A stretch of 64,000 bases of DNA from Calliphora vicina. Lineage: Eukaryota > Arthropoda > Insecta > Diptera > Calliphoridae. The stretch is from positions 126,618,226 through 126,682,225 of the forward strand of contig NC_088780.1 in NCBI RefSeq assembly GCF_958450345.1, in the 5' to 3' direction. A model generated the notes under the pieces. The model was not told the DNA's origin and made no database searches. It worked only from the letters and a program-made list of their open reading frames with translations. Below are positions 34,438 to 47,284 of this stretch, in pieces. Every line of letters begins with the position of its first letter. Within the stretch, counting starts at the first letter, position 1. The position numbers and the translations under genes were made by a program.

Positions 34438-36382
34438 CACATATATACAGACCGTGAAATAATTTAATTACTACATGCTGCATTTTCTGATCATGTACTC
34501 TCTCGTTTTGTTGATAACAATTGGATGCTAGATCGTGTGATTTAACATCATTGAATTTCTTTTTATGAGATTTTTGAAGGTCTAACACACTAACACTCTT
34601 GCTTGGAAAGACAAAACTCAGCCACTTTTATGAGAAACGGAAGTGGAAAATGTTTTCAAATGAATACGTATATACCAGCAGATCCGACAATATTCACTAT
34701 TGTGTCTTAGTTGTCCATGACCATGACCAGGAGAATGGTCCATTGAAGTTTTCAGCAAAAAAATCGGCAACAAACAGTGATACTTTGTAGATGAATTTGT
34801 TTTTTGACAATCACATGTGGATTATGATGATGATATAATTTTAAAGATTAACAAACTCGTCAGGGTGAAACTGTGTTGCATAGCTTTGGATGTTTTTTCT
34901 CAAAACTGGTCACTTCAAACTTTGAATATTTTTGAAATATGTATTGTCCAACAATGAAATGCGTTTTATTTATTTTTACTAACTCAATATGGTCAGCTGT
35001 AAAACTATATCTTTTGTTTTTAGTTGGCAAAAATTCTTGCAAATTTTGGATATCCTTTACGTACCACTATAATAAATCATATGGCGTATGAGCAATAAAT
35101 AATTATTTGAATTAAATAAAAATTATACGCCAGAAAATCCTACAAAAATGTATATGTGCAAGGTCTATTAATGAGGTCTGTGCAACTAATCAGTTGCCTG
35201 TCAAAATTTCAGTTTATGTTGGCTGGAACTTGCAAAGGGTTTGTTGCTTTTGGGTTTGTTGTGGTATTCGCTCCAACAAACTTTAGTGAATTTGACAGCT
35301 TGAGCCTCTAAACAAGTAATGAAAAAAATAATCAGCTATGCTATCGTCACCACCTTATTATGAATTCGCCTTGATACGTACGTATGACTTGGTATTGTAG
35401 TCAGCTGTTTTTGACAAGCTCAGTATAGTTTTACACAAACAAAATGCTAGTTTTTCTTTTTGTATTGTTGTAGACCTTATTATAAGATTCGCTATCATTC
35501 TATATCTAAAGGTACTTTACTGAATTAAAAGGTTAGTAAGCCCAAAATGAAAGCGTCTCAATTGTTCAAAACAACATCATAAATATTCTGTTGTATAATA
35601 GTTCCTAGACACAGCAACAGCGTATTTGGTTTTAATGCGGTTTTAACAAAAAAAAAAAAAAAACCAACCAACTTACATCACACTCAGACCAAGTTATTAT
35701 TATTGTATACTTGAGACTTTAGTTTAACAATACATCAAAACTCAGTTACATCTCACAAAATAAGATACAATTTTTTTGTTTGGAAAAAAATTCTTAAGTA
35801 TAAGAAAAATATGCTTAAAAAACTGAAAAAATCGTAATACTGGAGTAGCACAAACAAAAGTTTCAAAATTATACACAAGTGTGTATTTTACATGAGATTA
35901 TTTGGCTTTATTTATAATGTTTTTTAATATTTTATGAAATTAAAAAGAAAAATATAATAACTGAAAAGAACAACAAACATATTTTTGTTTGTATGAGAAA
36001 TAAAAGATTTTTTCCAACAAATAAAAGACTCCTGTGGTGTAGTTGTCTGGAAGTTTTTCCTATGAAACTGCAACTGAAAGGAGAAATTATTTCACAGCGT
36101 AGTTTCCAAAAAAATATTGGTTCTAGTTTTTGTTAAGTCGCACAGTGCGGCCAAAAGTTGAAAACAACAAGTTTCTAGTTGGGAGTTTTTTGCCATTGTG
36201 TTGGTTAAAGGAATGTCCTAGGAGTTGAAAAATGTTCATAGTAAGGCTCCTTACAAATCCCATTTTTGCAAGAAATCAATGTACAGTGGTCATAACTACC
36301 CACTGTAAAATTTTCTCTACAGTTGTATCATTCTTCAATTTTCATTGTAATAAATTCAAAAAAAAACAGTTATTTGCCTCTA

Positions 36383-36610
36383 CACCCAGAGAAAAACAAC
36401 TTAAAATCAATAAAAACCATATTGAATCAATAAGAAACATTAAAGAAAGTCTAGTAATGTTGAAATTTTTTATTTCAATATGGAAAAATATTAATTTAAA
36501 GTTGAAAATTATTAATTAAACGTATTTCAATATGTTTTTTCTATTATAATGAACATTATTGTATTAATATGACGCGATCTTGTTTTTAAGTTGCAGTTTT
36601 TCCCTTAGTG
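36383..36610. mobile_element. Short TA-flanked inverted-repeat element, copy 2
   Basis: This 228-bp element is the second copy of the one at 585-815. It has ends CACCCAGAGAAAAAC and GTTTTTCCCTTAGTG, and TA at 36381-36382 and 36611-36612. Internal text such as 'aaccatattgaatcaataag' is identical in both copies. Confidence 0.85.
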
Positions 36611-37664
36611 TACCGAAAATTTTGAGTTGACTCTCTTTAGAGGAACCAGTACGATATATATAAAACTATCGGGCAATTCAACGTGATATTGCATCAGCAA
36701 TATTAAAGAGCAAAATATGCATTCGGTTTTTAAAGTTTTCAACGCTCTTCTAAAGGGGCATAGTAAATGTGCCTACAAGCATTCAGATTGACTTCTTTTT
36801 TGAACATTACGTTTAACACATTTTATTTTTTCAGTAGTTTAATAAAAATCTGGGATTTATTTCTAGTTTCTTGTAATTTATTAGTTCGATACAAAGTAAA
36901 ATTAATAATATGTCATTTCTTCAGAGATGCTATAAATCTGTAAGTATTTTTAGTTTTGTTTACATATGTATATTATTCTAGAAAATGTTATTGAATATTA
37001 CAATTGGTTATTAATAGAAACCTTTATTGGAAATTTTTTAAAAATTTTTCAGAGTTTTAAATGTTCTGGTTATATAGAAACAAGCTCTTACTGATTGTAC
37101 TAAATGTTTACTATATTCCTTAATACTTTAGTTTTTAATTTAGCTATGTCTATGTTGTTAAAGAACTTTAAAAATGTTCTTTTAAACTTTGAAAATCTAA
37201 GGGCTTGCGGCATTTTTGAAATATAAATAAATAAAAAATCTAATATGTTTCTATAACTGGAAAAGTTACTATTTACTGGTATACCTTCTCACATAAAGTT
37301 ACTTAAATTTTTCTACGTTAAAATGAGTTACTTGTTTTCTTATTTGACCATACACAAAAAACAAGTTAAATTCACATCCGTTGGGGACATTGAAAATGAA
37401 GAGAAGAGAAACAATCCAGAAATATAAAAACACTAAACAACACAATAAGATTGTAAGCTGGTTTATGTTGGTTGCTGTTTTAAAAATCTTTATCATGTAT
37501 TCACTTGGAACTCTTTGGTATAGGGTGTTTTTTAAAGGAATATGTAAAGGATTTTTTGTTTGTTTTCACACCAAATCCAGATTTATTCCCAATTTTAACA
37601 GAACAGATTTTATGGAAAATTTACTATAAAATTTTTATATAAATATGTTCACTGTAGATGACAA

Positions 37665-37800
37665 TATTTGTATATCCTTCATCGTGAGTAGCAATGGTAT
37701 CTATAAGTTTGTCATTCCGTTTATAGTTTACACATCTTTTATATGCCTAAATCCGTACAATACCGCAACTACAAAATTTTGTTCAGCAAGATTTGAATTT
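37665..37800 (+). repeat. Decayed 'tatacccttcaccatgagtggc' repeat fragment
   Basis: 'atatccttcatcgtgagtag' then 'aagtttgtcattccgtttat' matches the start of the repeat seen at 16048, 46661 and 6178. The rest is unrecognisable. Confidence 0.5.
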
Positions 37801-39463
37801 GGAACCACAGTGCAATTAAACTAGTTCATATAATACGGAAACAGTAATTTTTTGGGCGGCGTAAATTTTCGAAACCGTAATAAGCAAATTAATACGACGA
37901 GGAGGAAACAGATGGAGACTAATGTGAAACATTACTCCAACGAGCCCTACAAAATTTTGCAATTTTTCATATTTTAATGTGACTAAATAACAACCATGAA
38001 CCGAATTATTAAGAAAATTTAGTATGAAAAAGTGCAATATTTCTGAAGTACGGAGTTTTAAAGTAACATATTTTTGAATCTAATTGAGATATTGACTTGA
38101 ATTTTTATAAGACCAAAGATGAACTCATCTAAACAAAAAAAATAGTTCGGAATAATTGTGTATAAAATTGTTATTAATATTTGAAATCCTATTAAAATTT
38201 TGATACAAATTTTAGTTTAAGAAACTCAATAAATATGTAATATACAATAAAATCTTTATTTATTAACAAAACTCAATAACATTTTCAACGTTTTTAAAAT
38301 TTTTCATTCTTAATAATAAAGTTTAAAAAAACTTGTCAAAAGGTCAAAGCGAAACCCGCAATTCCTAAATATTTGAGCCAAAATCCCAAAAATTATATTT
38401 TTACAATTTTGCCCATGGGGTCCACATTTTCTTCGGAGCTGGGTAAATACTTTGGGGATAAATAGGGAACACATGGTTTCCAAAGCTGCTTTCCATTTGG
38501 GATTTTAGAACATGTGGACCAAAGTTGAAATTTTGATAAAAAAAAATATGTCAAATTCCGCAGGGTGTAGGGGCGGGGCGACATATTCGAAAAATAGAAC
38601 ATGAAAAACATAAAATTGTTATATGTTCTTAAAGAAAGTTTTTTTTAAAAAAATAAAGGACTAATTCATATTTTCGCCCAAAAAACAGCAAAAATCTACT
38701 ATTTATATAATTAAGTATTAAATTGAAAATTGATTATTTTTGGATCCATAATTGATTATGGCCTGAAATTCTTTGTATATTATTGAAAATTTAGTTGTCT
38801 AACTAACAAATAAATTTCGATAATTACAAGAGATAAATAGCACACGCAAACATATTTTGTCAAGACCTAGCCGACCGCTTTCTAAGAATATAAAAGTGTT
38901 TGAAATCGGTTTTTACATGTCGCATGTAAACTACTTTGAGCCCCCATAGCGCCGCCCCAGGAGTATTTGTAGGGTCCATTTTATTAAATTAAACACGAAT
39001 ACTCCAGGGAACGCTGAAAACTAAGGAATCTACCTAAACTCAATTTTGACCACCTACAATTTATAAAAACTATCTATGGCAAAGAACACAAAAAACACCC
39101 ATCGAAGCAGAGATTGAAGAAGAAAATGAAGGTGGTTTAGACACGATGAAAACATCACCAAAACAACTATAGTGTAAATCTGCAAGGGAATATTTTGGAA
39201 CCAACTGAAAGTTCTAGTATCAGATTCGAGCATGGGTCAACAAGTCCGTACATTATTGAATGAAACACAGGTTTTTGGATAATTTTTTTTTTTTATTTTG
39301 CAACATGTGTCTATGCACTTTGTCCTCCACAATCTCTCCCACTTTCAATCTCCGATCACTCAACACCATATCGTTTCGGGTTTAGGGTCTTCAACTGGAT
39401 ATTCAGCACGTTCGGCATCTTCCGTGCTTGTACGGACACAAGAAAATTCCGTAAAACACTTTT

Positions 39464-40180
39464 TATACCCTACACCACCATAGTGGGAAAGGTATTATGC
39501 GTTTGTGCAGATGTGTGTAACGCCCAAAAATATTGGTCTAACACTAAAAGTATACCGATCGACATAGAATCACTTTCTGAGTCGATCAAACGATGTCCGT
39601 CCGTCCGTCTGGCTGGCTGGTTGGCTGACAGGTCGCAATTTTGAAGATATTTCGATCAAATTTAGTACATATTATTTTTTCGGCCCAAGGACGAAGCCTA
39701 TTAAAACTGGCTGAAATCGGTCCATTATTTCACCTAGCCCCCATACAAATGTCTTCTCGAAATTGGACTTTATCGGTCATAAATGTTTAATTTATATATG
39801 GATCTACACAAATTTCACTCCAAATAAGTTTTATATACACAAAATTCATGTCACCAAATTTTGTTACGATCGGTCCATAATTAGTCATAGCTCCCATATA
39901 GACCCGCTTCCGGAAATCACTTTAACGTGCTTAAATCACTTAAAAATGTTGGTATATACACAAAATTCAACATAAATAACTTTCATATAGACATAAATCA
40001 CACGACCTAATTTTATGGTGATCGGTCCATAATTGGTCATAGCTCCCATATAAGGCCCACTTCAGAAAATCACCCACGAATATAAATTATTGATATTTTA
40101 AAAGAAAAATATTTTTACTCATTTACTTGGAGTAGGGTATTATATGGTCGGGCTTGACCGACCATACTTTCTTACATGTT
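39464..40180 (+). repeat. 700-bp interspersed repeat, second copy
   Basis: Same organisation as 27921-28628: starts TTATACCCTACACCACCATA, has 'gatgtccgtccgtccgtctg', three 'cggtccat-att' units, and ends GGCTTGACCGACCATACTTT. It differs from the other copies by scattered substitutions only. Confidence 0.85.
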
Positions 40181-41976
40181 TACCTTTGAAATTAATGGTG
40201 AAGAGTTCTCATAGTATTTTCAAGCTTAGCCTTTATTTGAGTGACGATTTTTTTTCCAAAAATAATGCTTATGGAGCAGACGAAATTTCTCCTCAAGTTA
40301 TGAGGTAGTCTGATATCAACTAAATGACGGACCTTGTCCAACAGACAGATGCCGTGTTGCCCTTTCAGGTAAGAGAAGTTAAAAAAATCGCACCCGTGTA
40401 TCTAAATATCAATGAACTTGTAGTGACCCTTTAGAATTTAAAGGAAATAGTAACATTTTACGCTCGGTTATAAATTATTGCAAGTAAATACTATAACTGT
40501 TTAAAAAGACCATGTCAATGTTTAAAAATTACTCTTTGAGAAACACCCTTTAGTAGTAGCAGTTATTTTTTTTTTACAACATATACGTATATTTTTAGTT
40601 TAGTGTTTATTTTACAGTTGTTTTTTTTACTTACTTTTTTTATTATTTTAATACTCTGCTGCTCTTTACTTTGTCACTGTGTTTTATTTTAGTTTATCCG
40701 GTTTCCTTTAGAAGTTTAACAACACCGTTTGCATTATCATAAGCAGCTTAGAAGCATTATTTAACATATCAAAACAAAAAATAAAGCAAAACTAAACTAA
40801 ATAAAATAAACAAGAACAACTAAATTACAACAAAAAAGGTTAAACTTAACCAAACACTAGTTCTGCTATAGTAAAATGTATAAAAAAATTTCCTTTTTAT
40901 ATTTATTTTGTTTTTCTTGTAGTTTTTTTCTTCTTTTTTTTTGAGATACTTATTGTATAATGTTTTATGACCAATATATGTGGCATAGAGTGTGTGTCTA
41001 AATCTTTTACCTTTATACATATATGTATGTATGTAAAAGTATATATATGTGAGAGTTTATGTAATAGTATGAGTGTGTATTTGTGTGTATTTAATGTACT
41101 CCATCTTTTGAGTTTCATTTTAACCTTTAAACGTTTGCTTTACTTGGTTGATGCTACTGCTGTTGGTCAAAATCGTTTGCTCATACATATGAATATAATT
41201 TTGCTGCTTTATTCTAACTTATGAATATAATTTAAATGGAAAAAAAAATTATAATAAATAAATTTTTCAAGGAAATGTTTTGTTGTTAGATTTTCTTTTG
41301 ATTTTTTTTTTTTTTATTCATACCCTGTGGCGTATGTTTATTATTATGAAATTATTTATAAATCATATGCAAACATAGCAGAGTAGAAAACATATTTTTA
41401 TTAAATAGAAATTTTATATTTGATGAATATATTGAAGACTCATTTTATAAATATGTTATGACTATTAAGAGTGGAAAATAAGTAAAATCATTTTAAAAAA
41501 ATTGGCAGGAATATTATGACAAAAATTAATTAAAAATGTTAAATCAGAGAACAATTTAGGCACATACAATTGTTTGAACTTTCAATATATCCTTCAACCT
41601 TGCTCTAGTTTTCATATTATATGTTTAAATTTGTGCTCGAGTATTTTATTACTTGCATCAAGGGCACATTCAAAATACATGTTGTATTTTTGCCTTTCAC
41701 CTTTCTCTGGGTGATTTTTTTATCCTTAAAAGTTAAGTTCTTTAAAATTCAAAAATAAAAATATCAGAAAATTATGTTTTTGAGCACATGAATACTTGAT
41801 TCAATTATAAAATAATTGAAACCAGTTCAATATGTGCAAATATTTGAATTGAAACTGTTGAGGAAATAGTTTTTTATGTGTACACTGGCTATGTATGCCA
41901 TTTTTAAAGACTACAACCAATTTAGCTAAAAAAAAAATTTTAGTCCATTATGGATAATAGTTTAGATAATAGAAAT

Positions 41977-43443
41977 TGGCTGAAATCGGTCCATTATTTC
42001 ACCTAGCCCCCATACAATTGTTCTCCCGAAATTGGAATTTATCGGTCATAAATTTTTAATTTATATATGTATTTACACAAATTTCGTTCCAAATAAGTTT
42101 TACGTATACAGAATTCATGTCACCAAATTGTATTATGGTCGGTCCATAACTAGTCATAGCTCCCATATAAGATCCTCTTCCGTAAATCACTTTAAAGTGC
42201 ATAAATCTCCTAAAAATTTTTGTATATACACAAAATTCATCATAAATAATTTTCATATGATGATCGGTCGATAACACTCTGCTACAAAATGACACTATTT
42301 GTCAGAACTTGAAAAGCGACCTAATGGAGGTGAGGACATACTGAAATCGTTTTCAAAGATTTTAAAACTCCTTCAAAATTTTGAGTTATTTTGAAAAAAC
42401 TGATTTATGGCAGGTCGTAGGACTGTAGTACCTCTAACTCACACATTTTTAGACCGATTTAAAAATTTTAAACAACTATGGATAGGAAAAGAATTGCGCT
42501 TTCATAAAATGTATATATAAAATCTGTTTTCCACGAAATTGTGTAAGTTTTTATAAAAAGTTTGATTTCTTTCTTATTTTTCAAATTCAACAATAGTTGT
42601 TTTAATTTTATTCTATGAAACCCTATTTCTTTTTGCACAGAATTTTAAAGACAATTTCATGTAGACAAAAACGAGACATAATTTGTTAAAATCGGTTTAC
42701 ACTTGCAAAAGTTATTAAACTTTTTCAAAAAAAGTTCGACAAAATTTACTTTGTAAATTTAAAATTTTACAAATATTTTTTTTTATTTTTTTTTTTTTTT
42801 TTATTCATATGGGCTGAGGGAGAAAATACTAAAAAAGGATTTAATGAAAAGTTGAATAAGTTTTACAATTTTCATCCGATTTGAATAATTATACCCACGT
42901 TTTGTTAAGAACTAAATTTCCTTTATTCATTGGTATAAATTTGTTTAAGCTTCTATATCAAAATAAGCAATGAAAAGCGACTAAACTCAAAAAAGTTGAT
43001 AAATTTTGTTTTTCTTTTAGATATTCTTAACAAAAATAATACTTATAACTTACAAATGTATCAAAAAATGCACGTCATTTTAAAACATAATCAGTTTTCT
43101 TTCCAAACTCGTTAAAAAATGTAAAGTCGGACAAAAACTGACTGAGTTACAGATCGATAAGTTGAAGAACATCACTGAAAACAGTTTTTCAGAATAACTT
43201 CTGAATTTGATGTTGTTTTTGAAATTTTTTGAGACAATTAGTAATGTACTCAGCAAGCCCTATACCTCACGCTAGGTCGTTTTCCAAGTTTTTTTCCATC
43301 GTAGCACCGTGTAATTGGTCATATAAGGCCCACTTTCGAAAATCACTCACAAATATAAATTATTTTTATTTTAAGAGAAAAATGTTTTTGCTCATTTATT
43401 TAGTGTAGGGTATTATATGGTCGATCGACCATACTTTCTTACA
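41977..43443 (+). repeat. 700-bp interspersed repeat, 5'-truncated and interrupted copy
   Basis: It starts within the family sequence at 'ggctgaaatcggtccattat' (no 5' third) and continues to 'gatgatcggtcgataa'. It is broken by the element 42275-43311 and resumes 'attggtcatataaggcccac' through 'accatactttcttaca'. The reading across the insertion restores the family sequence exactly once one TAA is removed. Confidence 0.85.
42275..43311. mobile_element. CAC/GTG-ended element, 1037 bp, TAA duplication
   Basis: The ends CACTCTGCTACAAAATGAC and (complement) CACGGTGCTACGATGGAAA share short inverted repeats with GCTAC. TAA flanks both (42272-42274 and 43312-43314), and the interrupted host repeat proves the boundaries. 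Near both ends lies text with 'cgacctaatggaggtgagg' / 'cctcacgctaggtcg', a further subterminal inverted repeat. An older copy is at about 13500-14095. No transposase was recognised. Confidence 0.85.
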
Positions 43444-43795
43444 TCGACACATGCGGCCAAATATTACGTTATTTTAATGTTGAAGATCAACATACAGGAA
43501 TATTTCTCTATTCCCATCCATATGAATGTATGACGTTTTGTTTTTTATTGGTTTCAATTCATAATAGGTATAAACAAAAACATGTATTTTATTAATTGTT
43601 TCATAGTTTTTCCATATATGGAAAAAATCTAGAAAACATTTTGAAAACTATTAGAAATTTGATTTATCTTTTTGTGTTGCTGAAAAATAAATGAAATTTT
43701 CTTGGAACAAATTACATTTTGTATGTTTTTTAGATATGTAAATGCTGAAGTGTATGTAATTTTTTATGCTTTTCAGATAAACAATTAGTATGTAC

Positions 43796-44247
43796 TAGAG
43801 TGCTCCAAAAAAATAAAATTGCGAATTTTGAACGCCCCCCCCCCCCTCTAGAATTGTTCTATGTATTGTAGAAACACATTGTGTAAAATATTAGGACGAT
43901 AGGATAACGTTAACTGGTGGCGCAACGACGCTGAAGTTTTGAGGTGCATTTACAAGGGGAAAATATGCAATTTTTTCAGTTTTTGTAAAAATTTTGCCAT
44001 TAAATAATGACTTTTACAATTTAATTTAAAAGAATCGAAATGTGTACTAATTGTCGTTATAATAAGATATAAAAGACACAAATTGGTGAAAAAATGTTAA
44101 AGTTATTAAAAAATCGCCAGGCCATTAACGTGTCTCAGGCCACTAGAACAAGAAATTTATGAACAAAATTAACATATTTTGAGAAATATTCCCCCCCGGA
44201 TTGTACCTAGAAAGTTTTTTTCGTCCATACAATCTTGGAGCACTCTA
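43796..44247. mobile_element. hAT-type element, 452 bp, perfect 8-bp duplication
   Basis: The ends TAGAGTGCTCCAA and (complement) TAGAGTGCTCCAAGATTG are inverted repeats. GTATGTAC is duplicated exactly at 43788-43795 and 44248-44255. The interior has a 13-base C run near 43837 and a 7-C run near 44191, unusual in this AT-rich DNA. It is non-coding. Confidence 0.9.
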
Positions 44248-44368
44248 GTATGTACTTATAGTGAAAACATTTGAATTATAAGCTATTATTGATTTCGCAT
44301 TTAGGAAAATTTTAGAACAAAAAATCAATAACGAAAAAAAAATATAAAACAAAAACATAAACCACTTA

Positions 44369-44495
44369 CCCCCATTAAAACGAAATCTGGTTATGGCCTA
44401 ACTAATAGTTATACTGTCGGTGAAAAATATTTTTGTATGAAAACTGTCAGTTTAACTATTAGTTAATACATAACCAGACTTCGTGTTACTGTGGG
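44369..44495. mobile_element. 127-bp hairpin element, TTA duplication
   Basis: Nearly the whole element is a palindrome. The left arm (CCCCCATTAAAACGAAATCT ggttatggcctaactaatag) pairs with the right arm (complement CCCACAGTAACACGAAGTCT ggttatgtattaactaatag). TTA is duplicated at 44366-44368 and 44496-44498. The loop is about 35 bp around 44425-44450. Confidence 0.85.
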
Positions 44496-45261
44496 TTAAT
44501 GTTCAATTTTATAATATGTAGGTACAATAGGGCTATAACCAAAATTTATTATTATTTACGATACAATTTTTTTCGGCTCAATTTGGAATAAAAACCGCAC
44601 ACAAAAAATCGATTTTTTAAAGTCATAAATTTTCTCGTTGTCGCAAATTTTAAATATAAATTTTTTTTGGATAAAAAAACAGAAAAATTATTTACAAACT
44701 TTACCGCGTTTTGTGGGTGAACTTTTTTGACAACCGCGAAAAACTAATAAAATGTTTTTAAATAACTTTCAATGGTCTATTCGACTAAGCTAGGGCCATT
44801 TTGATATTTGAAAAAAATGTAAAAAAGTTTTGAAAATAAATATACGTGTTCAATTCATACATTTTATGTAGAAATTATATCGAAACTAGTCACTTGATGA
44901 TAGGGTTCTCATTTAAAAACTTGTTAATAACAATTCTTATTTTTATTTATTGTTTATGTATTTAAACCAGTTATCTAATGTGTTTTATATTCATCGAACA
45001 ATTTCAAATACTTTTGTTGCTGCAGTCACAGGACGAGATAGATACCTTCATGATACAACTAAATACAAACTGTGTACATTTAAATACTTACTTTAGCAAA
45101 TAAATAATTCCATTATATTTTCTTTATATTTATGTATTTCTTAAAACCCATATTATATTTAATTAACAAAATTTTTAAGCAAGTTTTTATTTTTTTGTTG
45201 ACTTCTTTGGAATTTTTTCCCAGACATTTTCAAGTGAAAGGCTTAATTTAAAAGTATTTTT

Positions 45262-46000
45262 TATACCCTACACCACCATAGTGGGGAGGGTATAATGCGT
45301 TTGTGCAGATGTTTGTAACGCCCAAAAATATTAGTCTAACACCCACCTTAAAGTATACCGATCGACTTAGAATCACATTCTGAGTCGATTAAACGATGTC
45401 CGTCCGTCCGTCTGGTTGGCTGGCTGTCCATGTAAAGCTTGTGCGCAGAGTACAGGTCGCAATTTTGAAGATATTTCGATCAAATTTGGTACATATTATT
45501 TTTTCGGCCCAAGGATCAAGCCTATTGAAACTGGCTGCAATCGGTCCATTATTTCACCTAGCCCCCATACAAATGCCCTCCCAAAATTGGACTTTATCGG
45601 TCATAAATGTTTAATTTATAAATGTATCTCCACAAATTGCGCTCCAAATAAGTTCTATATATACAAAATTCATGTCACCAAATTTTGTTACGATCAGTCC
45701 ATAATTAGTCATAGCTCCCATATAGACCCGCTTCCGAAAATTACTTTAACGTGCATAAATCGCTTAAAAATGTTGGTATACTCACAAAATTCAAAGTAAA
45801 GTTTCATATAGACATAAATCACACAACCTAATTTCATGGTGATCGGTCCATAATTGGTCATAGCCCCCATATAAGGTCCACTTCCGAAAATCACTCAAAA
45901 ATATAAATTATTGAAATTTGAAAATAAAAACGTTTTTGCTCTTTACTTAGTGTAGGGTATTATATGGTCGGGCTTGACCGACCATACTTTCTTACTTGTT
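45262..46000 (+). repeat. 700-bp interspersed repeat, third full copy
   Basis: It runs from TTATACCCTACACCACCATA to GGCTTGACCGACCATACTTT + cttacttgtt. The longest open frame of the window (127 codons, 45416-45799) lies inside it and is produced by the repeat, with no family resemblance. It carries an insertion of about 20 bp relative to the other copies ('tgtccatgtaaagcttgtgc'). Confidence 0.85.
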
Positions 46001-46656
46001 TATTTCGACTACGCATTTTAAAATACTAACTCAGTTTTAACCTTATTAATTTTCCATTAATACCTAGAAATTTTATAAATATATTTTGTAGACATTTTAA
46101 GGGTTAACATAAGAAAGGATTAAGCATCCATACACACCTACGCATACCGGGTCTTACATTTGTAATCCTTGTAAAGTATTTTTTTATTAAATAAATAAAC
46201 AAACAAAAGCCGGTACACAGAAATACACGCAAACACAAACAAAACTTTAATACAATTTTTATTAGAATTTTTTGGCATAAATTATAAATGAAGAAGAGTA
46301 TACAGTTTTTGGAACATAATAAATTTTGAAATAATACCAAAAAAAAAAAACAGTAGAAATCAGCACAAGTCTCCATAGATTTATGCACAGATTAAAGAAA
46401 CAGAAACATAATAATACAATAAAAAAATATTAGATTGACATTAACCTTTTCTTTTTATTTTCTTCTTGTGATAATACAAGTGTTATGTACAAACATATTA
46501 TTTACATAAAATTTATTGATAATAGAGATTTAAAATATTGGCTTTGTATGGCTTCTATAAAGGCATATTGTGTTTCAAAATAAAGTACTTGGAAGCCGGG
46601 TTTTATGTGTAAGTTTTGTTATAGCTTAAAACTAGCTCACTTACGTAAGACAGTTT

Positions 46657-47070
46657 TTTATACCCTTCACCATGAGTGGCAAGGTTTGCCATTCGGTTTG
46701 TAATTTCTACATTTTTCATTTGCTTCCCCACAAAGTATATATATTCTGGATCGTTATAGATAGCGAAGACGTTATAGCCATGTCCGTCTGTATGTTGAAA
46801 TCAACTTTCCGTAGCCCCCAAATAACTTGCATACATGATTCATTTATTAATATATCGGGAATTCTTCCGGCTCGGTAGTATTAAAAATTGACAAAATCGG
46901 CCCACAAATAGCTGAGATATAAGCAAAAAATCGGGACAGCCTCGATTTTTGGCCTATTTTTGATCTATATCTGGATTACTAAGTCCATAATATAGACAAT
47001 ATGGACATCTAATGATAGATATTTCAAAGTACAATGGGTCAGAATCGGAAAAAATATGTTTTAACCGATT
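46657..47070 (+). repeat. 'tatacccttcaccatgagtggc' repeat copy
   Basis: It contains 'ttatacccttcaccatgagt', 'catgtccgtctgtatgttga', 'aatcaactttccgtagcccc', 'attaatatatcgggaattct' and 'aaaatcggcccacaaatagc'. Other parts of the family occur at 6178-6420, 11479-11620, 16044-16180, 54770-55330 (reverse) and 63620-64000 (reverse). It is non-coding. Confidence 0.65.
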
Positions 47071-47284
47071 TTTTTTGTCATAAATGTTATTTCCAAAAAA
47101 AAAAAAATTTTAAAAAATTGGAAAATATTTTCATGAGCAAAAAAGCGAGAAGTTAAACAAATCTTTGCTAATATTTTTGTTTAAAAATGTCTAACAAATT
47201 TTTTATTAAGTAAATAAATTATATATCATTTATTTCAGCACGTTTTTACCTTCTAAAAACGGTAATTTCAAATAAAAGCGATCA

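Larger units (their letters stand above)
32590..34590 (+). pseudogene. Second DDE transposase relic, split by insertion
   Basis: Before the insertion (32600-32780) the text reads KANCRIWGSDNPHVILENHI, then stops and frameshifts. After it (about 34520-34560) it reads ARSCDLTSLNFFL and a stop. These match in order the two ends of the relic at 3110-3490 (NKQNCRIWDFEN ... ARSCDLTPLDYYF). The element 32782-34437 separates the halves. It is clearly inactive. Confidence 0.75.

Noticed and set aside
45416..45799. 127-codon open frame, the longest in the window
   Set aside because: It lies wholly within a copy of the 700-bp interspersed repeat. Equivalent frames in the other copies are broken, and the peptide has no recognisable family motif.
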